A DNA stretch of 64,000 nucleotides from an uncultured Collinsella sp. GTDB lineage: Bacteria > Actinomycetota > Coriobacteriia > Coriobacteriales > Coriobacteriaceae. Below the pieces are notes generated by a model that was not told where the DNA came from, made no database searches, and saw only the letters and a program-made list of their open reading frames with translations. The first letter of the stretch is position 1; each line of letters starts with the position of its first letter. Shown here piece by piece: positions 1-8,834 of the stretch. Location of the stretch: assembly GCA_900541065.1 (NCBI GenBank), contig UQIE01000013.1, positions 1-64,000 on the forward strand. The letters are read 5' to 3'. Position numbers and translations under genes: made by a program.

Positions 1-232
1 TTGGAGAGAGCGCTCCCGCAAACTGCCTCTTGACAACTTATAGGAGCGTCGGTTTACATGACTGGTATCTATATTATATTTTATGCATTGTGGCATAGAC
101 GAACCGTCTTAGAAGTTGCTCCCCAATGGGTTCTTGCAATGCGCTAGGCAGGTTCATGTTGATGTTGGGGTTTGTGTTCGATCCGACGATTCGCCGTATT
201 CCACACTGTGTTGTAGGAATTAGGGGACAACT
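1..232 (+). promoter_or_regulatory. Upstream region of the pilus-type locus
   Basis: No gene is seen here. A consensus -35 box TTGACA lies at 30-35; 17 bp downstream the best -10 candidate is the poor TTTACA at 53-58, so the promoter is only tentative. An AT-rich stretch follows (66-84). The ribosome binding site AGGGGA precedes the ATG at 233 by about 7 nt. The long leader (over 150 nt if transcription starts near 65) leaves room for regulation, but no known riboswitch was recognised. Confidence 0.3.
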
Positions 233-3200
233 ATGGACGCACACCGCTCGCGGTCGCTGGGTATGGCGGCCCTGGTCTTCATTTTGATTAGCCTCACCGC
301 CGCTGTTTTTCACGGTGCAGCCCCCGTGCGCGCCGAGGACGTGACGACGCCGACGCCGATTGTGGTCAACGGCGATACGGCAACGGTTGAGGTCAAGCTG
401 TATACCGATGAGAACCATAATAAGCCTTTGGGTGATACTGCCGTAACGTCTACTTCGAAGCTCTACGGAGCTTTTTCGGCACAATTTAAAAGCGGTAAGG
501 CGCCTTCGTCTGGGAACAACATCGCTGTCTATGAGCTGCCAGGCACCATCGTCGTTGATGACGCAGGTGGCAACCTCATGGAGGGTCCGGAATCTTCTGC
601 CGCCCAAGCTGGCACGTGGAAGATCGAAGGTAATAAGGTTGTCTTTACGTTTGACAAGGGCTGGCTTGAACGGAATCCTGCGAACATTCATGTCGCGGCA
701 AACTTCTCGTTCCAGCTTAAAAACAAGAATGTCGGTTCTGGTAGCAACGCATCTGTCGTGTTTCCTGGTGCGGGAACGATCAATATCCCTACCAAAGACG
801 GCAAAGTCACAGGGACGAAGTCGGGGACCTTCTTCCAGGGAGTAGATGGCGTGGCCAAGGTTACCTGGACCGTTAAACTCGCCGTCGAGTCGTATGCCAC
901 GAATGTCAAGTTAACCGACGCGCTGGGCGACAACTTCAACTTTGTGATAGGCAGCTTCGCACTCGACGGCACGAAGCTCGAACCCCAGCCGAAGATCGAC
1001 AGCCAGGTCGCGACCCTCGACAGCCTGGGCAATCTTTCCCAAGGCGACCACACGATCACGTACGAAACGGAGCTGAAGAGCGGCGTTTCGGCAAACAGCG
1101 GCGATTTGATCAAAGCTGACAATACGGCAATGTGGAATTGGGCTGGTTCAACCGACGGCGACAACAAAACAGCTACGGCTGAGCCTGTTACATTCGGCTA
1201 CGACATGATTGACAAGTCCAACGGATCGGGCACACCGTCGGACATCAAGTGGACGGTCAACCTCAACCAAGGCAAGCTCAAGGCCGACATGAGCGGATAC
1301 ATGTTCACCGATAATCTGGACGGAAAACAGACGTATACGGGCAACTTTACGGTTTACAAAGGCGACTCGGAGGCGAGCGGAGTCAAGATTTGTGAAAGAA
1401 AACTTGAACCTAAGGATAATTTCTTTTCCTATACGTTCCCGAACAACCTTGAGGATAAGTACGCCACCTACTGCATCGTTTATCACACCAAGATGAACGA
1501 TACGAGCTCGTACGACACCGTGCGCAACAACGCGACCATCGAGCGTGAAGGCTCCGTTTCCGGTACCGATGAAGGCAGTTTCACGCCGCAGCTGGCGGGT
1601 GTTGTGCCGATCACCAAGAGGCTCGTGAGATCCAATGAGGCGTCGACGACGGGCAGGGCGACATGGGAAGACGAAGGTCGCGCTGAAGGCGATCGTCAAT
1701 ACGGTCCATCCAGACGAGGTGACGGTGAAGAACACGTTTCAGTCGGCATGGTCGCAGAAACTTGGTGTCGACGAAAGCTCCATTACCATTAAAATCGGCG
1801 ATACCGTGCTGGAACGGGGCGCCGACTGGAATCCAACGGCTAGCTTTCCGGGTAATGAAACAAAGGAAAACTACGACCTCAAAATCATCGTTACCAACAA
1901 AGTGAAAGACGCCCTCGAGAAAGAGGACTACGCCGTTATCACCTACGACACCACATCAGAAGAGCTGTCGGGCTGGTACTCAAACTTTGCGTCGGTCAGC
2001 GCGCCGGGCCTGAAATTAAAGTGGTCGTTCACCGAACCCGTCAAGTACGTTGTCAACCAAGAAACGAAGCCCGCGGTCGAGAAGCCGGAAGCGGAGTCGA
2101 AGGTGTCTTGGGTTGAGAACTTCGATTGGCATACCGTTGACGGCTCGGATGAGAAGGGCGCCTGGATCGTCGACTGGACGGTGTATGCAAACCGCCAAAA
2201 GGGTAATAAGGGCGCAAATGGCGAGTTCGAATACTTTGGAGCTGGAAAGCTGGGCGGGAAACCGCTGAATATCGTTGATAGCCTTCCGGATGGTATGAGC
2301 TATGTTGCGAATTCCGCAAAGTATACGCTCGTGCAGAATCCCTATGATAAACATACGGGGCTCCATCGCGGAAGCGAGGCCGAGACGGTCGTTGATAGCC
2401 AACCGCTTGTCACCGATAGTGTCAAGAGTGATGGCAACACTGTCACCTTTTCTATTCCTACGACTAAGCTTGAAAGCTATGCCGGTTATGTCAAGCTTAC
2501 GTATCAGACAGCGGTCAAGCGCGGTGAGCTCGATACCTCCACGAACGAGGTGAAGTTCACCAATTCTGCGCGCGCCGAGTCGGGAAGCAAGAAATTCGAC
2601 TCTGGCAGTGGTGCTGTCACCATTAAGAACAACGTTATCGAGAAGACCGGCGAACAGGTCGACAATAGCAATCGCATCAAGTACACCATTTTCGTTAACG
2701 AGTCAGCTGTCGATCTTAAGAGTGGCGCTGGTGTTCTCGAGCTGGTCGATACCATGGATGCCAAGTGCACGTTGGTGCCGTCGACGCTTAAGGTCTATGA
2801 GCGCGTGAACAACGATTGGTCTGAGCTGGCCGATAAGGATTATTCGTCAAAGATGGAGCAGGTCAACAACGAATCTGGCTCATGTACGAGATTGACACTT
2901 AACGTGCCCGATGAGAAATACCTCAAGGTCGAGTACGAGGTCATCCCGAGCGGAAATCCTGGCAACAAGGTTCCTCTTTCCAATACCGCCATGCTTACGG
3001 GTGTGAAGGACGGTTCTGCGACTGATGATCAAACATGGGAAATTAAAAAAGCTTCTGCCAGCGCAGGTGGCAACGGCTACGGCATCACGATGACCAAGTA
3101 CGACGCCCAGCAGGTCGGTGCGACGCTCGAGCATGCGGAGTTTACGCTCTACAGCGTGAATATGGACCAGGTTGCAACGGTGGGTATCGAGAATGCAAGG

Positions 3201-3962
3201 ACTAAGTTTGAAGCCGTCCCCACCGACGCCAACGGCAAAATCTCGTTTGGCGCAGAAGGCAAGGCGATGGTAAATCGCGTGCTCTACCAGCTCGTGGAGA
3301 CGAAAGCGCCTGACGGCTATGCCGCGGCGGCGCCCACGTGGATCATGCTTAAGGGCAATGCTGACGATGAGGAGTATCAAACTGAGCTCAATAAAGCGAA
3401 GAGCATCGTCAAAGACTCCGAAATCATCGGCGATGACAAAAAGGACGAGATCTGGATCTACGACAATCGCCTAACGGGCTCTGCGGTTATTAAAGCAAAG
3501 AAAGTGCTTGAAGGTGGAACCTTCAAGGAAGGACAGTTCTCGTTCGAGCTCAAGGACGGCGAGGGCAAGGTACTCCAGACGGTGACTAATAACGCCGAGG
3601 GGAACGTCTCTTTTCCCGTCGAGTACAACAAGGCGGGAACCTATACCTACAAGATCTCCGAGGTCGTTCCCAAGGACGCCGAGGGCAACGTCAAGGATCA
3701 CATTACCTATGACACGACCGAGCACAAGGTTAAGGTTGTCGTGGCTAATGGCGACGGAAAGCTCGATGTCACCGTCACCTACGATAACGACTCTCCGACT
3801 CCACCGACCTTTACCAACAAGTATTCGACCACGCTTCCCGAGGCGGGCGGGGCTGGCTTGACTATGACGTATCTGGCCGGCGCTTCGATGCTGTGTTTTG
3901 CCGCGACGTGGATGCATGCTCGTCGTCATCGCGATCTGGATCGAGGTGGCCGTCGTGAGTAG
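233..3962 (+). pseudogene. LPxTG-anchored pilus adhesin, broken by a single-base frameshift
   Basis: Two overlapping reading frames (233-1792 and 1635-3962) make one protein of about 1240 aa once a frameshift at the GGG run 1665-1667 is corrected. Removing one G gives ...RATWKTKVALKAIV..., which joins the frames smoothly. The first frame has a signal peptide (residues about 10-34) followed by beta-rich adhesin repeats. The second frame has more of these repeats, a SpaA-type prealbumin-like domain (about 3080-3350), an FctA/Cna-B-like isopeptide domain (about 3470-3820), then the sorting signal LPEAG, a hydrophobic helix and a basic tail. The family is exported and linked to pili or cell wall by sortase. 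The downstream pilin gene overlaps its stop, so the two form an operon. The frameshift may be a real inactivation, phase variation in a short G run, or a sequencing error. Family is fairly sure; ligand is unknown. Confidence 0.8.
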
Positions 3963-5598
3963 GTTTTGCCGCCGCTTGCTGGCTGTCGCGACGATAGTCA
4001 CGGTTGTCATCCTCTCTTTTGTGGTGTTGCCCGGGACGGCTCATGCTGTCGGTACCGGAGCTATTACGGTGGACGGTAAAGTTGCGACGCGGTATGACAC
4101 GTATCAGCTCTTTTCGGCGATCGTTGCCGACGATGCTGATGCCGACCAAAAAGTCGCAACTGACGTAACGTGGGCGAATGACGCCGTTCGTCAAGCTGTT
4201 CTCCCCGTGCTTCATGATGCGGGGCTCGATAGCTCGGCATCGGGGGCACAAGAGGCTGCCGAATGGATGGATGCCGACGGACACATAACGACCGCGCTGA
4301 CGGCAAAGCTTGCTCGTGCGATTTGCAATGCCGGCGCAACTTCCGTGGCCCTTAACGCAGGCACGGCGGCCGAGCTGCCCTGTGGCTACTGGCTCATCGT
4401 CGCCGACGACGACGCCATCGCCCAGGGCGAGGCCGGCACCGCGCCGATCATGGCCCTGGTCGGCGGCAGCGCCGTCACCGTCAAGCCCAAGGCCGCGACC
4501 CCCAAGGTCGCCAAGCATGTGCTGGAGGACAGCACCGCCGCCTGGCAGAAGGCCGCCGACGCCACGGTCGCCGACGACCTGTACTGGCGCCTCTCTGCCA
4601 CGGTCCCGGCGGGCCTTGCCGCCTACGACACCTATACGGTGCGGTTCGTCGACACCATGGGCGCGGGGCTCGACCCCTCCAAGGTCGCCGCGAGCATGCG
4701 CGTGTACGTGGCGGCGGGCGCCGAGGGCGGCTTCGACGCCGTCGCATGTGAGGGCGGTAACGCCAACTCGACGCCGGCTAAAGGGTGGACAGACATTACT
4801 TCACAGTGCAAGGTCTCGGTCGAGGGCAATACCTTCGCCGTGCGCACCGGCGACCTGATCACCGTGCTCGGCGGGGCCGACGCCTTCGCCGCGGGCGCCC
4901 GCGTGGTTGCTGTCTACAATGCGCCGTTGGGGGCCAATTGCAATCGAGGCGCCACTAAGGGCAACCCCAACGAGGTCTACCTGCGCTACCCGCGCTCTCC
5001 CCTCGCCGATCAGTCCGGCGACGCCGGATTCACCCGCACGCCGAGCGATGACGCGTGCGCCTACACCTGGGGACTCAGTCTGATCAAGCGCTCAAGCTCG
5101 GACGATAAGCCGCTCGCGGGCGCCAAACTGCGCATCATCGACGACCGCGGTCGCATCCTAACGACTGACGGCTCGTGGTCGACGGATGCCGACGCCTACG
5201 TCACCACCGGCGCAGATGGCCATGTGGAATTGAACGGTGTGGACGCGGACGTCTACACCGTCGAGGAAATCGCGGCACCCAAGGGCCACACCGCCTTTGA
5301 GGGCAAACGTACGGTGACGGTTACGGCCGAGGGCCTGGACGCTAAACAGGTGGCGGCCGCGAAGCCCAAGGTGACCGTATCGGCCGAAAGCCCTCTGCGG
5401 GTTGATACTGCCGATGCTGGGATGGGTTCGATTGAGTTGTCGGTGCTCAACACCCCAAGCAAAGAAGCGAGTCGAGGCTTTATGCCCTCGACGGGAGATA
5501 GAACGTTGGTGCTGGTGATGGGCTTGGCTGCCATCGGAGTGGCGGCTATTGTTGTCGCGCTCGTCATCAAGCGAGGAGGAGGTCGCCGTGAAAAATAA
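3955..5598 (+). CDS. SpaA-like isopeptide-forming pilin with MPSTG sorting signal
   Basis: A 547-aa secreted pilin subunit. I chose the GTG at 3955 because GAGGTGG (3943-3949) sits 5 nt upstream and an N-terminal signal peptide (residues about 3-30) follows at once; the start overlaps the preceding stop, implying translational coupling. The N-terminal domain (about 40-170) and the D2-type isopeptide domain (about 180-370) resemble backbone pilins. A SpaA prealbumin-like domain (about 385-470) follows, then the sorting motif MPSTG near residue 510, a membrane helix and the basic tail. MPSTG departs from LPxTG at position 1. GC in third positions rises sharply near 4370 and falls again near 4750, suggesting a mosaic from recombination. 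It presumably polymerises with the upstream adhesin, but no pilus sortase lies next to it. Confidence 0.8.
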   Translation: MSRFCRRLLAVATIVTVVILSFVVLPGTAHAVGTGAITVDGKVATRYDTYQLFSAIVADDADADQKVATDVTWANDAVRQAVLPVLHDAGLDSSASGAQEAAEWMDADGHITTALTAKLARAICNAGATSVALNAGTAAELPCGYWLIVADDDAIAQGEAGTAPIMALVGGSAVTVKPKAATPKVAKHVLEDSTAAWQKAADATVADDLYWRLSATVPAGLAAYDTYTVRFVDTMGAGLDPSKVAASMRVYVAAGAEGGFDAVACEGGNANSTPAKGWTDITSQCKVSVEGNTFAVRTGDLITVLGGADAFAAGARVVAVYNAPLGANCNRGATKGNPNEVYLRYPRSPLADQSGDAGFTRTPSDDACAYTWGLSLIKRSSSDDKPLAGAKLRIIDDRGRILTTDGSWSTDADAYVTTGADGHVELNGVDADVYTVEEIAAPKGHTAFEGKRTVTVTAEGLDAKQVAAAKPKVTVSAESPLRVDTADAGMGSIELSVLNTPSKEASRGFMPSTGDRTLVLVMGLAAIGVAAIVVALVIKRGGGRREK

Positions 5599-5677
5599 TT
5601 GCCCTCCTGCTCAGTGGCGTACTGCCTCCGTAGCGGGTGACGTGCAGGCCTACCGACCTGATGATCATTGGTTTTGA
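5588..5677 (+). pseudogene. 29-codon ORF at the end of the pilus operon, possible gene remnant
   Basis: A GTG at 5588 lies 8 nt after a strong AGGAGGAGG Shine-Dalgarno (5572-5579) inside the end of the pilin gene, and starts a reading frame of only 29 codons that ends in TGA at 5675-5677. The strong start signal and the overlap with the pilin stop are what one expects for the third gene of a pilus operon, usually a class C sortase. The short frame carries no recognisable domain. It may be a decayed sortase start, a small peptide, or chance. Confidence 0.3.
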
Positions 5678-5706
5678 AAAAGTTACTAGAGAACCCTCCA
5701 AGAAAA

Positions 5707-5741
5707 GCGGGGCACCCGGTCGATGCGATCGGGTGCCCCGC
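5707..5741. terminator. Hairpin between convergent pilus locus and bactofilin-like gene
   Basis: A perfect 12-bp stem (GCGGGGCACCCG, 5707-5718, with 5730-5741) and an 11-nt loop, followed by a T-rich stretch (CTTCGTTTG). It lies between two convergent genes and can act in both directions. Confidence 0.7.
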
Positions 5742-5789
5742 TTCGTTTGTTGGTGCAAAGTAACCTGGCACCTTTGTAGTGGTTGGCGG

Positions 5790-6935
5790 CTAAGCGGTGG
5801 GGAGTCCTGGCGTGTTAGCCGGCTGCTGCGGCTTGAGGCGGGCGTTGCGCCAGATGATCTGGATGATGTAGCCGAGCATAAAGACGAAGGCCACGCCGCT
5901 GATGAAGCCGCCTACGAGGGGAAGCCCCGTGAGGGCGCCTGCGATTACGCCACCAACGGCTGCCATGGCGTAGCGGTTCTGGCTGTGTCCGACCATGCGG
6001 GCGATTGCGCACCCTGCAAAGGCACTCGACACCAGCGCGATGCCAATAACACCGCACATGAGGGCTCCGGCAAGCGACAGACCAGCGATAGAGATAATTA
6101 GCAGTAGGACGGCGGGGGCGATAGCAATCGTACCCAGAAGACCGCTCACCCACAGAGGCATGGGGCGCTGGTGGAGCATGCCGGCGGCGCTGGCGGTCGC
6201 GCGCGGAAAGACGAGCTCGAGCAGTAGAGCGACAAAGCAGGTCGAGAGTGCCGCGGCGACGATACCGCCGATGGCATCGTTAACGGTGAAAGTATCCTCG
6301 TTCTCGGTGTGGTCGATCTTGAGCGCGCCGACCTCGGCTCCCGCGGCGCGCTCGGGGTCCTCGGAGACGTGCGCGTTCACGGTGCCGGTGATGTGGGCGT
6401 TCTTGCCCAGGATGAGCTTGTCGGCCCAAACCTCGACATCGCCCTCGACGGTGCCATCGATGGTCACCGTGTCGCCTGCAAGCGCTGCCGACTTGGTGGA
6501 GCCTCGCAGGGCAACCGTCTCGCCTATCGCGTAGAAACAGTTAGCGGTGCTGTCGGAATTGAGAACGACATGCTGGCCAGCAACGGTCACGCTGCCATCA
6601 ACCGTGGTCTTGGCAATGTCGATGGTGCGTGCCGCCAGACGGACGGCGCCGCCCACCGTGCAGTCGCGGATCGAGAGAGTATCGCCCGTGGCGATGATAT
6701 CGCGGTCGATGGACGTATCGTCCAAGTTGAGGGCCTGACCTGCCCAGTACAGGTCACCTTCGACGCCGGACGGATTGGCGTCATTGTCGGTCGCAAGTAC
6801 GTTGCCTGCGGTGTCCGTGCCGGCGAACGACGCCGTGGGAAGCGCGGTGATCGCCAGCGCGATGAGCGCGAACAGGATGGTGATGCGGCCCCATGCTTTA
6901 CGGCGCTGGGTCAACGGGAATTGATTACAGGGCAT
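5790..6935 (-). CDS. Bactofilin-like/polymer-forming membrane protein
   Basis: 381 aa from the ATG at 6935; an in-frame start 16 codons further out (6983) is less likely because the signal or anchor segment begins soon after the shorter start. Residues about 15-40 form a signal peptide or membrane anchor. Residues about 50-190 are short repeated segments of the type DGTVEGDVEV and ALAGDTVTI, the right-handed beta-helix pattern of polymer-forming (bactofilin-type) domains. The C-terminal half has four hydrophobic segments (about 220-365) rich in Gly and Ala. Proteins of this architecture are often annotated as polymer-forming cytoskeletal proteins; the role is not established. It is convergent with the pilus locus and shares the hairpin at 5707-5741. 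Confidence 0.7.
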   Translation of the reverse strand: MPCNQFPLTQRRKAWGRITILFALIALAITALPTASFAGTDTAGNVLATDNDANPSGVEGDLYWAGQALNLDDTSIDRDIIATGDTLSIRDCTVGGAVRLAARTIDIAKTTVDGSVTVAGQHVVLNSDSTANCFYAIGETVALRGSTKSAALAGDTVTIDGTVEGDVEVWADKLILGKNAHITGTVNAHVSEDPERAAGAEVGALKIDHTENEDTFTVNDAIGGIVAAALSTCFVALLLELVFPRATASAAGMLHQRPMPLWVSGLLGTIAIAPAVLLLIISIAGLSLAGALMCGVIGIALVSSAFAGCAIARMVGHSQNRYAMAAVGGVIAGALTGLPLVGGFISGVAFVFMLGYIIQIIWRNARLKPQQPANTPGLPTA

Positions 6936-7002
6936 AGTGAATCCTTCGTCAGATGCTCGATATGCATCTAACAGGGTACCCAACGCGTGGGCGCTCTAAA
7001 AG

Positions 7003-7029
7003 AACCTCTCGGTTGCATTTCGAGGGGTT
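7003..7029 (-). terminator. Weak hairpin after the TRIC channel gene
   Basis: AACCTCTCG (7003-7011) pairs with CGAGGGGTT (7021-7029) including one wobble pair, with a 9-nt loop. It lies just after the stop of the minus-strand TRIC gene. There is no strong T-run, so it may be only a 3'-end structure. Confidence 0.35.
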
Positions 7030-7041
7030 GTGTCGTGCTGC

Positions 7042-7731
7042 CTACTTTTTACGGTGCAAAAAGCGCGCGATGTCTTCTTCGGTGGGGCTTTTGATGTCAA
7101 AGCGCAGCGAGAGCCAGCGCAGGCCCATGGTCACGACAACGCATACGACCAGCGCGGCGACATTGCTCATGATGCCGCTCATAACGAGACACACATAGCT
7201 TGTCGATCCGGCGATGGCCGCGATGGCATAAAAGTTAGTGCGTTGGAAAATGCCCGGAACCACGCCCATAAAACCGTCGCGCAGCATGCCGCCGCCCACC
7301 GCGGTAAAAAAGCCCATCATGATGCACACCGCCGGCGCAAAGCCGTAGACCAGCGCCTTGTCTGCGCCGGTTGCCGCATAAATACCCACCGAGATGATAT
7401 CGAGCAGGGGAATGAGCTTTTCGGGCTTGTCGACGATTGCCGGGAAGATGTAGATGATGGCCGCGGTGGCGATGGAGAGCGGGAGCGCCATCGGTTGGTT
7501 GAGGATGTAGACGTTGCCCACCTGCAGCGTCATATCGCGCAAAAGACCGCCGCCCAGTCCACAGACCACGGCGAGCGCGACGGCGCCCACCAGGTCGAGT
7601 TTGTGCTCGCGTGCGACCAACACGCCCGAGATCGATGCCGCGACGACGGCGAACATCTCGAGCCAAAACGGGATGGCAACCATGGCATCCGAGGCGTGTG
7701 CGGTAACGATCATAGCGGCGGCAACGGGCAA
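7042..7731 (-). CDS. TRIC-type cation channel family protein (UPF0126)
   Basis: 229 aa, seven hydrophobic segments. The family is built from two homologous three-helix repeats, each with a glycine-rich motif; here these are GGLLRDM near residue 61 and GGGMLRDGF near residue 147. Eukaryotic and prokaryotic TRIC proteins form trimeric monovalent-cation channels in membranes. The TTG start at 7731 is preferred because AAAGGA lies 7 nt upstream; the next ATG would be 25 nt from it. The C-terminus is a short charged cytoplasmic tail. The gene stands alone, downstream on the minus strand of the two tRNA-Ser genes. Confidence 0.85.
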   Translation of the reverse strand: MPVAAAMIVTAHASDAMVAIPFWLEMFAVVAASISGVLVAREHKLDLVGAVALAVVCGLGGGLLRDMTLQVGNVYILNQPMALPLSIATAAIIYIFPAIVDKPEKLIPLLDIISVGIYAATGADKALVYGFAPAVCIMMGFFTAVGGGMLRDGFMGVVPGIFQRTNFYAIAAIAGSTSYVCLVMSGIMSNVAALVVCVVVTMGLRWLSLRFDIKSPTEEDIARFLHRKK

Positions 7732-7896
7732 GATGGGGTCCTTTGAGTTACGGGTTTAGACAATGCCCGTACATAGTACATGTTCGGCGTCGATTGCGAC
7801 CCTATTGCTCGGCAAACGGTCGGGACTGGGTACGGTCATAGGTTCCATGTTTGGGGATCCGGGTTGATGCTGAACGCGATGGGGGCGCGGTTGAAT

Positions 7897-8036
7897 AGGA
7901 GGGATGTCCAAATTTTGAGCTTTGCTCAAAATTTATCCGGTCGGCTTACGCCGACCGCGCTGCGCTAAAAACGCGCCACTGGCGCGTTTTCTTTACGCTT
8001 TGCGCCCTGGCGGGTTCGAATCCCTCCTCCTCCGCC
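7897..8036 (+). other. Structured element: three hairpins closed by a tRNA-Ser-like 3' tail
   Basis: Three perfect consecutive hairpins occur: AAATTTTGAGC with its complement (7910-7934, 11-bp stem), GGTCGGC with GCCGACC (7939-7956), and AAAACGCGCC with GGCGCGTTTT (7968-7990). The 3' part, 8012-8036, is a 25-nt exact copy of the T-loop and acceptor end of the neighbouring tRNA-Ser(CGA), in opposite orientation. AGGAGGGAT at 7897-7905 can pair with ATCCCTCCT at 8020-8028 and close the whole structure. It could be a non-coding RNA, a decayed tRNA-derived element or a repeat. The short ORF through it (7780-7968) looks accidental. Confidence 0.5.
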
Positions 8037-8062
8037 GTATCTGTTTGTAAGGGACTCAAAAG

Positions 8063-8090
8063 AAAAAAGCTCCCGTTGCTGGGAGCTTTC
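8063..8090 (-). terminator. Rho-independent terminator of tRNA-Ser(CGA)
   Basis: On the minus strand AAAGCTCCC pairs with GGGAGCTTT (8066-8074 with 8081-8089, 6-nt loop), followed by six T. It lies 11 nt beyond the 3' end of the tRNA. Confidence 0.85.
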
Positions 8091-8100
8091 TCAACCAAAA

Positions 8101-8191
8101 TGGCGGAGGAGGAGGGATTCGAACCCTCGTGACCTTATACAGGCCAAACGGTTTTCGAGACCGCCGCATTCAACCACTCTGCCACCCCTCC
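8101..8191 (-). tRNA. tRNA-Ser(CGA)
   Basis: 91 nt read on the minus strand, with a long variable arm as in class II tRNAs. The acceptor GGAGGGG pairs with CTCCTCC (one wobble), with discriminator G and an encoded CCA (8101-8103). The T-loop is GGTTCGAATCC. The anticodon loop CTCGAAA gives anticodon CGA, reading UCG serine codons. Its 3' end is repeated in inverted orientation at 8012-8036. Confidence 0.95.
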
Positions 8192-8206
8192 GCGTGGGGT
8201 AAAAAC

Positions 8207-8230
8207 AAAGCAGGCTCGAAGGCCTGCTTT
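8207..8230 (-). terminator. Terminator between the two tRNA-Ser genes
   Basis: AAAGCAGGC (8207-8215) pairs with GCCTGCTTT (8222-8230). On the minus strand it is followed by TTTGTTTTTA, a typical T-run, just after the CCA end of tRNA-Ser(GGA). The two tRNAs are therefore partly separate units. Confidence 0.7.
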
Positions 8231-8239
8231 GGAATTAAC

Positions 8240-8330
8240 TGGCGGAGAGTCAGGGATTTGAACCCTGGAGACGCTTTTGACGCCTACACGATTTCCAATC
8301 GTGCTCCTTCGGCCACTCGGACAACTCTCC
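8240..8330 (-). tRNA. tRNA-Ser(GGA)
   Basis: 91 nt on the minus strand with a long variable arm. The acceptor starts GGAGAGT and the gene ends with encoded CCA at 8240-8242. The anticodon stem-loop is CACGA-TTGGAAA-TCGTG, giving anticodon GGA for UCC/UCU serine codons. Confidence 0.95.
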
Positions 8331-8346
8331 GTTAAATGCGAAAGTT

Positions 8347-8374
8347 AGTATACACGAGGAATCGCAAGGTGCAA
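8347..8374 (-). promoter_or_regulatory. Sigma-A-type promoter of the tRNA-Ser genes
   Basis: On the minus strand a -35 box TTGCAC (8374-8369) is followed after 16 nt by a -10 box TATACT (8352-8347). Transcription would start about 10 nt before the tRNA-Ser(GGA) 5' end. Position and quality fit well. Confidence 0.65.
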
Positions 8375-8779
8375 GCCGAAAACTTAGCATTTTTTAAAAC
8401 GCTTGGCCGCACTTGGCGTTGCAGTGGGGTTTGAGGTGCCAAAAAACGGCTTCCGACCAGCGTGGTTGATCAACTCAATTGTTCAAAAAGGGTATTCATA
8501 AGCGACTTGGCAATGAATTTAAAAATCTTTGATTGGTGCTGTGGGCCACTGGTATGCATTTTGCGACCACAGCCTTGTGCCCGTTGACCTGCGGCTTGGC
8601 TCAGCTTGTCCCCGCGGCACCGTATCTTGTCCACAAATCCGTCAAGCATTTGGTCGGCATTTGGTTGGAATGCGCATGAAACGTCGTGCGAGTATGGGCA
8701 TATGTGGAGGTCATGAGGTTGTAGCTGCATATTCTTGCAGCCTAGGAGGTTGAAAGATATTATTACCAAGTCTTTTCCT
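8375..8779. other. Gene-free region upstream of rpsF
   Basis: About 400 bp between the tRNA-Ser promoter and the rpsF leader. I see no convincing coding potential; the ORF on the minus strand at 8470-8811 has no recognisable protein and no ribosome binding site worth noting. It should hold the rpsF promoter, but no clear -35/-10 pair was picked out. Confidence 0.4.
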
Positions 8780-8808
8780 GCTTCAGGCGCACCTTCACGA
8801 CCTGAAGC
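8780..8808 (+). promoter_or_regulatory. Leader hairpin before rpsF, possible autoregulatory site
   Basis: GCTTCAGG (8780-8787) pairs perfectly with CCTGAAGC (8801-8808) around a 13-nt loop, 26 nt upstream of the rpsF start codon. In several bacteria the S6:S18 complex binds a hairpin in this place and represses its own operon. I could not match the published loop signature, so the role is only suggested by position. Confidence 0.4.
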
Positions 8809-8834
8809 CACATTTGCCCAGAGGAGGTGACAAT

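Noticed and set aside
7780..7968. Plus-strand ORF of 62 codons in the structured element
   Set aside because: Ends inside perfect hairpins, no ribosome binding site and no similarity to a protein family I know.
8012..8126. att site of an integrated element at tRNA-Ser
   Set aside because: The tRNA end copy is inverted, there is no integrase nearby, and only 66 bp lie between the copies.
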